From Alnus glutinosa (lineage: Eukaryota; Streptophyta; Magnoliopsida; Fagales; Betulaceae): DNA of 64,000 bases. The stretch's first letter is position 1, and every line of letters begins with the position of its first letter. A model generated the notes under the pieces. It searched no databases and was not told the origin of the DNA. It saw only the letters and a program-made list of their open reading frames with translations. Below, piece after piece: positions 1-12,214 of the stretch. Position numbers and translations under genes: made by a program. The stretch lies in contig NC_084888.1 of NCBI RefSeq assembly GCF_958979055.1, forward strand, positions 36,661,804 to 36,725,803, in the 5' to 3' direction.

Positions 1-299
1 TGTGTGTTACAGCGAAGAAACTGGATCAGTGATACGTGTGTTGTAGATAACTCAACATGGGCAGAGATGCGTACTCAGGCATTCATATGTTTATCAAAAA
101 GATTAACTGAAAGCAAAAAAAAAAATTGCTTGTTCTTATGTGAAGGTTTGTGTTCCATTTCAGAAAGTATGACCATTAGGGTTTCAAAAACATTGGGTGT
201 GTATGTATGTATAATGCATACACGTATATATCATCTTTGAGTTTTAAACAACCATGAATATAAGATGCAACATTTTACCCAATTTGTATTGTTTTGCAG

Positions 300-3200
300 G
301 TTTATGGGCGGATAGCCTTACAGTTGATGATTACCAAGGTTGGTGGAGTTGGATTCTTGCTCTATTTTGCGAAATCGACGCTATTTATTTGCACACAGAA
401 TCACAGATATTGAGAAGGACTTTAGATTGCATTTCCTACTAAAGGCCTTCAAATACCTTTGAAAAAGAATAATGAGAGCCCGAAGCAAAAATATAGTTCG
501 TTTTGTTACGTTAAAGACTTGCTTTTTAAATTATTTTTTTGTTGGTCATGCCCTACTTGGTTGGGACATTGAGCGTGAGTAATGATATAGTTATAGACAA
601 TGCTTCCATTTTTCTTTTATCAACATCATTACATCTGCCAGGGGATTCCTGATGTTTCTTCTCTCTTCCTTTTTTCTGGTTTGATAGCTTTCATGGCTTG
701 GCAACCATAATAAATATCTGTTAGTTTATATTTCAGGCTTTCAGCACTTTTGTTAGTTATGGTTATATCTTCATTGCCTGTCATAAATCTGATGGTCCTT
801 TGGCAGATCTTCTTGACCGGGGTTGGAGAAGATCTGGCTCTTACCTGTACCAACCGGAGATGGAAAGGACATGCTGCCCTTCTTATACTATTCGGCTGAG
901 GGCAGCTGATTTTATTCCTTCTAAGGAGCAACTTCGAGTGTCTAGACGAATGCAAAGGTATTCTAATGTTTTGGAGGTTAAGTCATTGCAACTCAATTCT
1001 TTTTAGTACTTTACAATTTACAATTTAGGACCTCTGTTGTATATTCTGCTTTAACTGAAGATATTGTAACTAATTCCATGTGACTTTATTAGAAAATTTG
1101 AACTACCTGATTGCGAGCATCATGAATGATATAAAGAGGTGAAAGTGGTTTATTCTGTCCTTTGTAAGAGAATCCAACTTTGCAATTTAAAATGACCTCA
1201 TCTCATGAGTGTTTTTTTTTAATCCTATTCTAAGGTTTATACATGGAGAGTGGCATGGAATAGTTTGCATGTTTCTAATTTTTCCGAGTTTTTGGAATTT
1301 TGTTTCTTTGTCTATGCTTTGGGGTTTCTCTTGTATACTTCATGTGTACTAGGGTTGCGTCCCTATGCACTTTGAATGAATTTGCATTACTTATAAAAAA
1401 GAAAAAAGGTTTATTCTAACTTATTTCACACATTAGAGCATGGGGTTTCTTTTTCTATCTGGCGTTGCCTAAGAATTTTAGTGGATTGTTGACTAGCTGA
1501 TAACATCCACCTTCAATATCAGTAGACTAGTTTGCTTGATGTTGTTAGGTTAGCATTAGTTTCTAACCACAACTTAGCCTTTCTTGTATATACCTTTTGT
1601 GTACGAGGGCATTGCCTTTTTTCTTTAATAAATTATTATTCATTAAAAAAAAAAAAAAGAAGCTCTAGGTTCTAACCACAGCTTATCTTTCTTCTGAATT
1701 TCATTCCATATTTTGGTGCTGAATATGCTTAGGTTTTTAGATGGCACTTTGAATATTAAGAAACCAGTCGAGCTCATGGAGGATCCAAATACTTCCAAGG
1801 ATACATGCAGCTGTGCTGGTAATGAAGTTTCAAGCTTGTCCACAAAGGAATCCTTGTCTAGTAACAATGGAAAGAAGAACGAAGCCGAACAAATTTTAAA
1901 TTATTTGTCAGACCAAATTGACAATGCAGTATTCATATGCAAGGAAAGTTGGAAATTTCTCTGCGATATTCAGTTACCAAAAGCTTTTGTCAAAAAGGTT
2001 TCAGAAGCCAAAAGGAAGCTACTAGTTGAAGGATCAGAAGATCTCTTGTACTCCAGCAATATTGCATTTCAAATAGCGGCTGCGATAAGGCAGGCACAAT
2101 CATGTGATAACAACAAGTTAAGACTATCAGGACATTCTGCAGAAGAAAATGAGCTGTCTCCAAAACTTATTGCGGAAAAATTGGCAAGGTCTTTAAGTCA
2201 GCTGGCAGAAACTTCTCGTCTGTTAATCAGGGCTTGCAATGGACACATAAATTTTTATTCTGCTAGCAAGCACTTGTTATCAGATAGAAGTGTTCAAGTT
2301 CATACAGTTTCAAATAAATCTGCAGAAGGTTGTGCAAGTAAAAAGTGCTGTTTGGAGAAGAGCTCTGAACAACCTCTGGGGAAGAAGCAGAGGCTTGAGA
2401 TCCGTATGAAAAGGTCCAGTTTTGAGCCAGAAGAATTTGCTTTATATAAAAAATATCAGATGAAAGTGCATAATGATACCCCAGATCATGTCACTGAAAG
2501 CTCATACCAAAGCTTTTTGGTCGACACTCCATTAGTATTTGTGCCACCAACTGGCGATGGCACCGTTCCTCATTGTGGCTTTGGTTCTTTCCATCAGCAA
2601 TATTTGATTGATGGCAGGCTAGTTGCAGTTGGTGTAATCGATATCCTTCCTAGATGTTTGTCAAGTAAATACTTGTTCTGGGATCCAGACTTTGCCTTCC
2701 TATCGCCAGGGAAATACTCAGCCCTGCAAGAAATAGATTGGATAAGAGAGAATAAAGTCCATTGCCCTAGTCTTCGGTATTACTATCTTGGTTATTATAT
2801 TCATTCGTGCGACAAGATGAGATATAAAGCCGCATATCATCCATCTGAGCTTCTATGTCCTCTTCGTTACCGGTAAGTTCTTCTGTATCTATCAACCATT
2901 TGAGTACCCTGCTCTACCTTGTCTTACTGTTATAATCGGATCGCCATCCATCCCCATCTCTAACTCTTAGACTTGGTTCTACAAACCTCTCATGGTCAGA
3001 GCAACACCAGACTCCACGATCTAGATATATTTAAGAGAATAAATATTAGTTTTTAATCCCTTAAAGATTGTTTATCTAGATGACATGGTTACTAACATAT
3101 AAAACAAACAAACTTACAGTTCGTCAAAAAAACAGACAAATGAAAGGATAAATTTTCTAACTTTTCACAATTACAGATGTCAGAATTGGATCTTTTTTTA

Positions 3201-4474
3201 CTGCATTTGGCAGGTCCTCAATCCCTATCACTTACTTGCTGGTCTCTGTGGCATCCGAATTTTTAGATTGGGCTGACAAGCTGAAATCTTATTGTAGGTG
3301 GATTCCTTATGATATTGCAAGGCCTTTGCTTGATAGAAAGCTATATGTAGTCTTATCAGATTTTGCCATTTTACAAAACGGAGAGTCCTCGCCATCTCGC
3401 ATTTCTGAAAATGTCACGGAAGTGCAACATGATGACATTTGCCAAGACTCAAATGATCTTTGTATGGAAGAGGATGAAGAAATGATTGATCCTGACTGTG
3501 AAAGCTCTGATGATGAATCAGGCCCAGAAAGCAGTGATAAGGTTTTTATCGAAATAGACGATGGTGGCATCAGTAATATATTAATTGGGTTGGAGAGATC
3601 TCGTTTGAGATACAAGGTATGTGTAGTCCAACCCCATGTGCATCGATGACTCTGCAGCATCTTATTTTTCTCATTATCAAGTTTGTTTAGGTAGTCAGTA
3701 TCATACTAGTTCAATTTCAATTAATAATGGCTGTTCTGGTGTGGGTAAAATAGAAATAACAACCAAAGAAGTAAAGTAAAAAAGAATGGGGTTATCTGAC
3801 TGTTGGCAATGCTGCTGGCTTCTAGTGTGCCTCCTAGATGAGTAATTCTAAAAGTTCTTCGTGTCCCTCAAAAAATGAGATGACTTTTAAAATCACAATT
3901 TGATTAAAATGTAATATGATCAATTACAAAATCAATGATGATTTTAAAAGTTACTTCATTTTTTGAGGGACACAAAAAGGATTTCTAGCATTACTTTTCC
4001 CATATAGGAGACTAACAGAATGTTGCTCTTACAGCTACATGATATAGTCATATAGGACTAAACTTGCTTCCAATGGACGAAATCACTGGCCTTGTTTGGC
4101 AACGCTTTTTAATATAACTTTTTACTTTTTAACAAAAAAAAAAAAAAAAAAACATTAACAAACAATTCAAAACACAAAACATTTACAAAATACTCAAAAC
4201 TACTTTCATTTTTATATCACATCACAACCAAAAAGCAAAAAGCACCATCTAAAAAGTTTTGCCAAATAAACCTAGTCTATCATGTTGATTTTTTATTATT
4301 ATTCTTATTATTATTTATTTATTTTTACACTCACTCTCCGCTTTGTATCTTAATTTCCTGAAGGATCTACCAGAAAGCATTGAGAGGAGGAGAGACTTGG
4401 AATCCCGGTTGCATAGGTACATGAGGGTCGTGGGTGCAGAGCTCTCCGAGCGAATGGTTTATTCACTTGGATGA
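300..4474 (+). CDS. ATE1: Arginyl-tRNA--protein transferase, tandem copy A (5' partial)
   Basis: ATE1 transfers Arg from Arg-tRNA to N-terminal Asp, Glu or oxidised Cys, making substrates for the Arg/N-degron pathway in cytosol and nucleus. Exons read here: 300-338, 807-957, 1733-2872, 3298-3616, 4364-4474 (stop TGA). Exon 1 (start codon and CGYC motif) lies left of the window; bases 1-299 are the end of intron 1 and align with intron 1 of copy B. Visible: GWRRSGSYLYQPEMERTCCP with the Cys pair, the ATE C-domain GFGSFHQQY, LFWDPDFAFLS and YYYLGYYIHSC, an acidic linker, and terminal VVGAELSERMVYSLG. With an exon 1 like that of copy B it would be about 632 aa, the usual plant length. No stop or frameshift is visible. 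Differences from copy B include SYQSFLVDTP (B: SYRRF), a six-residue insertion in the linker and a CGG codon at the exon 4/5 junction. Intron 5 is swollen to 747 bp by two MITEs. Confidence 0.93.
3841..3995. mobile_element. MITE in ATE1-A intron 5
   Basis: The ends are inverted repeats: AGTAATTCTAAAAGTTC at the left against AGTAATGCTAGAAATCC read from the right. The stems continue through GTGTCCCTCAAAAAATGA and TGACTTTTAAAATCA. The corresponding intron of ATE1-B is only 84 bp and lacks it, so it inserted after the gene duplication or was lost from B. A second member of the family is at 42528-43469. Confidence 0.75.
4090..4272. mobile_element. MITE with TTTGGCAA ends in ATE1-A intron 5
   Basis: The terminal inverted repeats read CTTGTTTGGCAACGC at the left and TTTTGCCAAATAAACC at the right. 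It contains an A-tract and the internal TTATATCACATCA, shared by several other MITEs in this window. It is absent from ATE1-B intron 5. The ends resemble hAT-type MITEs; the superfamily is inferred. Confidence 0.6.
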
Positions 4475-6275
4475 CTCGATTCTTTCCTAAAGGCGATCAA
4501 AAAGAGAGAGAATATGTTCAGCTCAAGAAAACCGTCATTCTTAGAGTGAAACTGAATCTGAGAAGAGAGAGATTGAGTTTGAAGGAACCACCAATGGAGT
4601 TGAACGTACCTGAGAAGATAGATAGAGATATTGAGGTGTACATTACGAGTGGAGTGGGGGATATTTGTCGGAGATGGGGAAAGGAGAGCGAGGTGCATTT
4701 AAGTTGGTCTATAATCCCTGGCCTATTCTTTTTCTGCTTGGTTTGAAGAAATACCAGTTTGTATAACAATAACAAAAATAACCCGATTCTGTTCAAAATT
4801 TTCCATTCAAGCAAACGATTTTCCTACTAAAATGTGATTTGTAGTTTTAGCTGTTATAAATCATTGACAAGGGAGACAATATTTGGATCGAGATATCTAG
4901 ATAGGTAACTGAGCAGTCTAAAGCTTATTTGAGCAAGTCTTATATGAGCTCTCTTACAAATACAATTGGCGGGATTCCAATCCATCGGTATTTATCCTTA
5001 TCTAAGTTTTGAGGATCAGGATATTGGACTCAACTGGAAATTCATCATTTGGCATAGATCCAATGAAAGGCATCTTGTTCAATAAAACCCAAAATCGACT
5101 TAATTGCATCTATGCTAACATATTTCCAAAGTTCATCTCGAATGTAGCATCCCTAACAGTGCTATACTCTCATCAGTGATAAATCAATTAATGGATATTT
5201 AACTGCCCAATTATGAATAAAACAAAAATTACCATCACCTATTGCCCAACGGATCTCCCAAAATAAGATTTTCATTTCTCCTCTCCAAGCAATAAAATCC
5301 TTAGAACTGAAACCAACCCCAAAAGGACAATTGTTCAAAAAACATTATTCTTGACCCATACTTGATTAGTTTCAGTTCGATTCGATTCCCATAGTAATGG
5401 TTCTCTATCTTTTATTAGCTGCATTCTCAAATAATTTTCACCTTATTAGTTTCCTTCTAATGCATTGAAGTGCTTGTAATCTATCTAGAATGGTATTTCA
5501 ATTGTTAAGCTCGTACTTGTTTTTTTTTTTTTTTTTTTTTTCTATGCTGTCATAACTTGTAATTTTGTTTCTGATGAATTAAAAAAAAAAAAAAAATTAT
5601 ATTTGATTCTTTCAAACATTAAATTCTCCCACAATTGACTGAAATGCACGATTGTAACATTTATTTTCATTTGTATGGGACCCGTCTAAGTGTCTTAACA
5701 TAATGTAAGTTCAAGATGCCACTCTTAGCATCATTCTCCGAATATTTGACTTATCTTCCTAATTAAACAATTCCCATTCCAAATCAGTTTTCAATGAAAT
5801 GGCTGTAAGAAATTTTTTAATTTAATTTATTAAATTCATATATGTTGTTTACACATGATTAATCTTGCGCTTTTGCAAGCCAAAAATGTATTTTTAAATA
5901 AAAAAAAATTAAAAAAAACTTTATTTGAGAGTACATTTTTTAAAATTATTAGTTTGAAAATATGAAGAAAAAAAAAAATTACATTTTTAAATTACAGATA
6001 AAATAGCGCATTTAAAATTTAAAAAAAAAAAAAAAAGAAAGAAAGAAAAAGCTCAATTTAAGACGTCAAATCATTATTCTACCAAACACTTAACTCCTTA
6101 AAAAATTACATTTTAAATTACACGTTTTAAAATTACAAATATTTAAATAGAATATTTTGAAACCACAAAGTAAACGGTAGGAACTTTTATAATGCGTTAT
6201 TTTCATGTGCAAGTTTAGATGTGATTCTCGTGTAGAGAGAGACGGAGGGTTCGGGAGTGTTGGCAACGTCGTTTG
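4475..6275. other. Spacer between the two ATE1 copies
   Basis: Similarity to the 3' side of copy B stops about 15-20 bp after the stop codon, near 4490, which may mark the duplication end or a later insertion. The spacer is AT-rich with long T/A runs at 5520-5541, 5581-5596 and 6018-6036. An open frame at 4471-4746 resembles nothing I recognise and overlaps the 3' UTR of copy A. The promoter of copy B must lie in the last few hundred bases. Confidence 0.5.
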
Positions 6276-9200
6276 ATGGCAGGGACGATGAGGAACGACG
6301 GAAGTAGCAGCAGTCGCGGCAATAGCAGAGGGGAAAGCGTCGTGTTAGACTGTGGTAGGCGCAAAAGCTCTTGCGGATATTGCCGATCCCCCGGTCGCAC
6401 CAGCGTCTCTCACGGTCCGTCTTTCTTTCTATTCAATCACATATGTTTTTGGTTGCTGAATTGTCAGGTTTCCGAGTGCTTTCTTTTCACGTGTCTTGTG
6501 ATTGTTGTTAAATTTTGGGGAAGAACGCGTATCTATCTATTGGATTTTGGACAAATTATTAGTTAATTTCAACACAAAAGCTCTGTTGATTTTGCTGAAA
6601 TTTGAGGTTTACTACGAGAATTAGGCGAATTTTGCGAGGTTTTGTTTAAGAGTGGAGCTTTGTCAGGGTTCTTCGTCCCTGATCAGTGATAAAAAGAACT
6701 CAACATAGGAGATGAGAGATGCGTACGCATGCATTCATATGTATATAAAAAAGATTAATTGAAAGCAAAAAAAATTTTGCTCTTATGCATGCATTTGAGT
6801 CTGTGGGTGTGTGTGCATACACGTTTATATCATCTTTCTTTGTGTTTTAAACAGCCATGAATCTGAAATGCAACATTTCTGATTTGTTTTTGCCCTATTT
6901 GTCATGTTTTGCAGGTTTATTGGCACATAGCATGACAGTTGATGACTACCAAGGTTGGTGGAATTGGCTTCTTGCTCTATTTTGCAAAATCAACAATTGT
7001 TATTTGCACACAGATGTATAGGACGACTTCAGATTGCACTTCATACTGCCTCGGTCAGTTGACTCATGTCGGAAAAGGGTCGTGTTGTGTCCTTGTTGCC
7101 CAAAAGCAAAAATTCGGGGTGGTGCATTGTTGCTGTGCTGCTGGGAATTTTATGGGTGTCTCACTCATATATAGTATAGATGCAATCATTATGGTTACCT
7201 CGCGACCATAATGTTATATTTGCCTCCAAAGTCTTCCTTTCATTCCTAGAGGCCCTGGTGATACTTCTAAAGGCCTTCAAATATCTTTGAATAAGAATGG
7301 TTAGGGCCCAGAGCAAAAATATAGCTAGTTTTGTTACGTTAAAGAGTTGCTGTTTCAATAATTTAGTGTTGTTAATGCCCTAATTAAATGGGACATTGAG
7401 CATGAGTAATGACATTGTTGTAAATACCTCTCCTGAGCGTACAAGATGCATATATATTGCTTCTATTTTTCTTTTATTAACACTATTACATCTGCCAGGG
7501 GATTCATGATGTTTCTTTTCTCTTCAATTTTCTGGTCTGATAGCTTTCATAGCTTGGCAACCATAATAAATATCTGTCTATTTATGTTTCAGCTTTCAGC
7601 AGTTTTGTTGGTTATAGTTATATCTTGATTGCCTGTCATAAATCTAATGGTCCTTTGGCAGATCTTCTTGACCGGGGCTGGAGAAGATCAGGCTCCTTCC
7701 TGTACAAACCTGAGATGGAAAGGACATGCTGCCCTTCTTATACTATTCGTCTGAGGGCTGCTGATTTTATTCCTTCTAAGGAGCAACTTCGACTGTCTAG
7801 ACGAATGCAAAGGTTATCTAAGTTTGGGATGTTAAGTCATTTGCAACTCAATTCTTTTTATTACCTTGTATTTTACAGTTTAGGACCTCTTTTTTATAAC
7901 CTGCTTTAACGGAAGACATTGTCACTAATTCCATGTGACTTTTTTAGAAAACTTGTGTGAGCATAGTGAATGACCTAAAGAGGTGAAAGTGGTTTATTCT
8001 GTCCTTTGTCTGAGAATCCAACTTTGCAAGTAAAAATGACCTCATCTTATGGGTGTTTTTTCCCTTTTAATTTTTTGAATGTTTTCTAACTTATTTCACA
8101 CACTAGACCACAGGGTTTCTTTTCTATCTGGGTTTTCCTACGAGTTTTAGTGGATTGTTGACTGGCTGATGACATCCACCTTCAATATCAGCAGACTACA
8201 TTTGCTTCATGTTGCTAAGCTAGCATTAGTTTCTAACTACAGCTAATCTTTCTTCTGAATTTCATCCGTATTTGGGTGTTGAATATGCCTAGGTTTTTAG
8301 ATGGCACGTTGGATATTAAGAAAACAGTCGAGCTCTTAGAGGATCCGAATACTTCCAAGGGTACGTGCAGCTGTGCTGGTAAAGAAGTTTCAGGCTCGTC
8401 TAGTAACTATGCAAAGAAGAATGAAGCAGAATTTTTTTTAAATTATTTGTCAGACCAAATTGACAATGTGGTACAAATGTGCAAAGAAAGTGGAGAGTTT
8501 CCTTGCGATATTCAATTACCAAAAGCTTCTGTCAAAAAGGTTTCACAAGCCAAAAGGAAGCTACTAATTGAAGGATCAGAAGATCTCCTGTACTCCAGCA
8601 ATATTGCATTTCAAATAACAGCTACAATAAGGCGGGCACAATCATGTGATAACCGTGAGTTAAGACTATCAGGACATTCTGCCGAAGAAAATGAGTTGTC
8701 TCCAAAAGTTATTGCTGAAAAATTGTCAAGCTCTTTATGTCAGCTTGCAGAAACTTCTGGTCTGTTAATCAGGGCTTGCAATGGACACATAAATTTTTAT
8801 TCTTCTAGCGAGCAACCATTATCAGATGGAAGTGTTCAAGTTCATACAGTTTTAAATGAATCCACAGCAGGTTGTGTAAGTAAAAAGGGCTGTTTGAAGA
8901 AGAGCTCTGAACAACCTCAGGGAAAAAAGCGGAGGCTTGAGATCCGTATGAAAAGGTCCAGTTTTGATCCAGAAGAATTTGCTTTATATAGACAATATCA
9001 AACGAAAGTGCATAATGATTCACCAGATCATGTGACTGAAAGCTCGTATCGAAGATTTTTGGTCGACACTCCATTAGTATTTGTTCCACCAACTGGCGAT
9101 GGCACCGTTCCTCATTGTGGCTTTGGTTCTTTCCATCAGCAATATGTGATTGATGGCAGACTAGTTGCAGTTGGTGTAATAGATATTCTTCCTAGATGTT

Positions 9201-10567
9201 TGTCAAGTAAATACTTGTTTTGGGACCCAGACTTTGCCTTCCTATCACTAGGGAAATATTCAGCCCTGCAAGAAATAGGTTGGGTGAGAGAGAATAAAGT
9301 CCATTGCCCTAGTCTTCAGTATTATTATCTTGGTTATTATATTCATTCGTGCCGCAAGATGAGATATAAAGCCGCATATCATCCATCTGAGCTTCTTTGT
9401 CCTCTTCGCTACCAGTAAGTTCTTCTGTATCTATCAACTGTTTCAGTATCCTGTTCTACTTTGTCTTACTAAGTTATAATCGTATCACCATCCATCCCCG
9501 TACCTAACTCTTAGACTTGCTCTTACAAATCTATTATGGTTAGAGCAACACCAGACTCCATGATCTAGATATATTTAAGAGAATAGATATTGTTTTGGGT
9601 TAACTACATTTACTCTTCTCTCACTACCATTGGTTTTTTAATGTCACCCAATGTTTCAATTTTTGCAATGTCTCTCCAATCTACCCCCGCGGGGGGAGTG
9701 GGGGTGGGGGAACGCAAAAATTGAAACTATTGGGGGGTGACATTGCAGAAAAGACGATAGCTAGAGGGAGTAAATGCAGTTTCCCCTATTGTTTTTAATT
9801 CCTGGAAGATTGTTTTTATATCTAGATGACATGGTTACACTAAACCGTATAAAACAAACAAACGTACAGTTTACCAAAAAAAACAATCAAATGCAAGGAT
9901 AAAATTTTGAACTTTTTCAGGATTACAGATGTCAGAGTTGGATCTTTTTGCACTGCATTTGTCGGGTCCCTATCACTTTTTGCTTGTCTCTGTGGCATTC
10001 AAAGTTTTATAGTGGGCTGAAAAGCTGAAATCTTATTGCAGGTGGATTCCTTATGATATTGCAAGGCCTTTGCTTGATAGAAAGTCATATGTAGTCTTAT
10101 CAGATTTTGCCATTTTACAAAATGGAGAGTCCTCACCATCTCACGTTTCTGAAAATGTCGTGGAAGTGCAACATAATGACATTTGCCAAGACTCGAATGA
10201 CCTCTGTATGGATGAGGGTGAAGAAACGATTGATCCTGAATATGAAAGCTCTGATGATGAATCAGGCCCAGAAAGCGGGAATCTAGTTTCTATTGAAATA
10301 GAAGATGGTGACATCAGTAATATATTAATTAGGCTGGAGAGATCTCGTTTGAAATACGAGGTATGTTTAGTCAAACCCCAGTAGAACTCTTTTTTATCTT
10401 CCTTGTTCATTCTCTCATTCTCTGGCACTGTTTATTTTGTGAAGGATCTCCAACGTGCTTTTGGTCCCACTGAGAGGAATCAGAGGATTTGCTTGGAATC
10501 CCGGTTGCATAGTTACATGGGGGTCGTGGGTGCAGAGCTCTCCAAGCGAATGGTGTATTCACTTTGA
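6276..10567 (+). CDS. ATE1: Arginyl-tRNA--protein transferase, tandem copy B (complete)
   Basis: Complete six-exon gene: 6276-6414, 6915-6953, 7662-7812, 8293-9414, 10042-10360, 10445-10567. The exons sum to 1893 nt, coding for 630 aa; Arabidopsis ATE1 is about the same length. The ATG at 6276 is the first in frame and precedes a Ser/Arg-rich leader and CGRRKSSCGYCRSP; the CGYC at residues 33-36 and the Cys pair at 82-83 form the N-terminal Cys cluster needed for activity in the family. The C-domain carries SYRRFLVDTP, CGFGSFHQQY, LFWDPDFAFLS and KMRYKAAYHPSELLCPLRYQ. An acidic segment rich in Asp, Glu and Ser precedes the last exon, which ends VVGAELSKRMVYSL. Introns 2-4 align with those of copy A, while intron 4 carries a private 190-bp insertion. 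A polyadenylation signal AATAAA is at 10790. Both copies look functional, with B one to two residues shorter at the C-terminus. Confidence 0.95.
9597..9786. mobile_element. Mutator-like MITE in ATE1-B intron 4, perfect 9-bp TSD
   Basis: The 190-bp foldback runs from GGGTTAACTACATTTACTC to GAGTAAATGCAGTTTCCCC. It is flanked by a perfect direct repeat TATTGTTTT at 9588-9596 and 9787-9795. The same site in ATE1-A (near 3042-3051) has one copy of this target and no insert. The centre is GC-rich (GGGGGGAGTGGGGGTGGGGG). A 9-bp duplication is the mark of Mutator-like transposition. Confidence 0.88.
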
Positions 10568-11015
10568 TTACTCGATTCTTTCCGAAGGCCACTCCCTCGA
10601 ATTTCCTCCCAAACTAAGTTGTGCCTGCTGATCAAGTGGGAAGCTATTGTGGATGTTTTCATTGTTACTTGGATTGGAGATTCTTTTTATTTGATCCATC
10701 ACCCATGTCCAGTAATGAAGTGCAGATTCCTAATCCAGGTTCATGCAGTTTGTATCCATGTCTGTTTGTATGTATGTAATCTGTTTGTCAATAAAATGAA
10801 CTGGGATTTTAACTTAGGGTGATTTCGAAGGCTAAAAGTGCATTTTAGAACAAAATTGCGAAAAAGAAAAAACAAAGGACGCAATCAACACTACAATATA
10901 TCGTTTGCTGGCCCTTCTTCCCTTTGCTCCAGCCTCCAGTCAGTCACAAATGGCTGTGTGATGGTGAGACAGCCAGGCATATGGGTTTCCAAGTTGTATT
11001 GTATTGTCATGTTGT

Positions 11016-11125
11016 GGACTGTTCATTTAAATTAAGGGTATGCTTGGCAAGTGAGAGAAGAGAATAGTGGGGACTGTTCATTTAAATTAAGGGTATGCTT
11101 GGCAAGTGAGAGAAGAGAATAGTGG
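11016..11125. repeat. Exact 55-bp tandem duplication
   Basis: The 55 bases at 11016-11070 are repeated without change at 11071-11125. The unit starts GGACTGTTCATTTAAATTAA and includes the left end of the MITE at about 11037, so the MITE end is itself duplicated. The perfect identity implies a recent event. Confidence 0.95.
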
Positions 11126-12214
11126 GAAAAAAATTTTGAGTTTGTAAAATGTGATAGATGTGAGATAAAGTAAAAAGAATTTATATAGAAAATTGAAAAA
11201 GGTTTGTATTATAGTGAATTTTTTTTTTTAATAGTAATAAAAAATTATTGATGTGATATGAAAAATGAAAAAAGTTAGAATGTTTTTATCCGGTTTCAAA
11301 GACTTCTATCCGGTCTCAAGCTAAGAGATGTTGCAAGGACTTTTATTCGGTATCAAGTGGGGGATGGGAGTAGTATTTTTCTCTGCTATGTCCATTGGCA
11401 CCCTGCAGGTTATTTGTTGGAGATATATGGTTATCGTGCGATTTATGATTCTGGGCTATCTAAGGTTGCAAGACTCTCCTCTATTATCAAGAGTAAGGAC
11501 TGATTTTGGCAGGGGGCTAGATCAAATGATTTGGTTGACATCCAAAGCTGGCTACCTGAAATTACTTTTGGAGATTCTGATATGCCCCTTTGGAAGTCTA
11601 GTAAGTGTACTTACTCATGTGCTGACACTTGGGATAAACTTAGGGAAAAGCTTCCGGAAGTTGCTTGGTGAAGGTTGGTTTGGTTCTCTATGGCTATTCC
11701 TAAACATTATTTCATTTGCTGGCTTGTGTTTAGAGATATTCTCACTACAAAATAGAAGCTGTCTTATTAGGGTTTTAGTGGTAATTTGAACTGTCTTTTC
11801 TGCTATGGTTGCATCAAGTGCAGAGAGCATTTTTTTTTTTAGCTGCGGATTTAGTCGCAAGACTTGGAGGGCTGTTATGAAGGCATGAGGTTTTGCTCAT
11901 CCTCCATGCTGTTGGGATGATGTTGTGGATTTGAGTATTTCTCATTTCCATGGCAAGAGTCTGCAAGCCTGCTAGCTTTGATGCAGTAGGTGTCTGTTGT
12001 TTTGGGTTTGCTTGTTGCTTCCCTGTGTGTCATGTTCTTTGGACATGGTCCAGATTTATTTTCTGGAGTGTTGTTTGTTGGTGTTCTTGTTCTATAAAGT
12101 TTTGATTCATCTAAAAAATTTAAAAATAAAAAATAAAAAAATGTTTTGATATTGATTATTTTTGAAAAATGTGAAAATAAAGTTGAAAATTATGTATTGC
12201 TTGCCAAACAAGGC
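11090..12214. mobile_element. MITE interrupted by a LINE
   Basis: The outer ends are inverted: GGTATGCTTGGCAAGTG at the left and TTGCTTGCCAAACAAGGCC near 12199-12214. The interior on both sides (GATGTGATATGAAAAATG before, GAAAAATGTGAAAATAAAG after) matches the other MITEs sharing the GATGTGATATAAA motif. The LINE fragment interrupts it between about 11285 and 12135. Confidence 0.65.
11290..12135 (+). pseudogene. Decayed LINE (L1-type) reverse-transcriptase C-terminal fragment
   Basis: Conceptual translation gives the Cys/His-rich zf-RVT region that follows plant L1 reverse transcriptases: VHWHPAGYLLEIYGYRAIY, ADTWDKLREKLPEVAW, then AIPKHYFICWLVFRDILTTK and GNLNCLFCYGCIKCREH. Several in-frame stops interrupt it (after IIKSKD, VAW and LTTK) and a T-run breaks the frame near 11830. 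A 3' UTR and an A-rich tail at 12110-12140 follow. The 5' part of the LINE is absent, as in a 5'-truncated insertion. Short AATGTTTT matches on both sides may be the target-site duplication. Confidence 0.85.

Noticed and set aside
4471..4746. Possible extra coding exon after ATE1-A
   Set aside because: It begins at the last codons of ATE1-A out of frame, has no match I recognise and no counterpart in copy B.
9664..9711. CpG-island-like or G-quadruplex promoter in ATE1-B intron 4
   Set aside because: The G-run is the core of the small Mutator-like MITE and lacks any nearby transcription signal.
11328..11789. 153-codon open frame
   Set aside because: It is an off-frame reading of the LINE fragment; the zf-RVT similarity is in another frame that contains stops.
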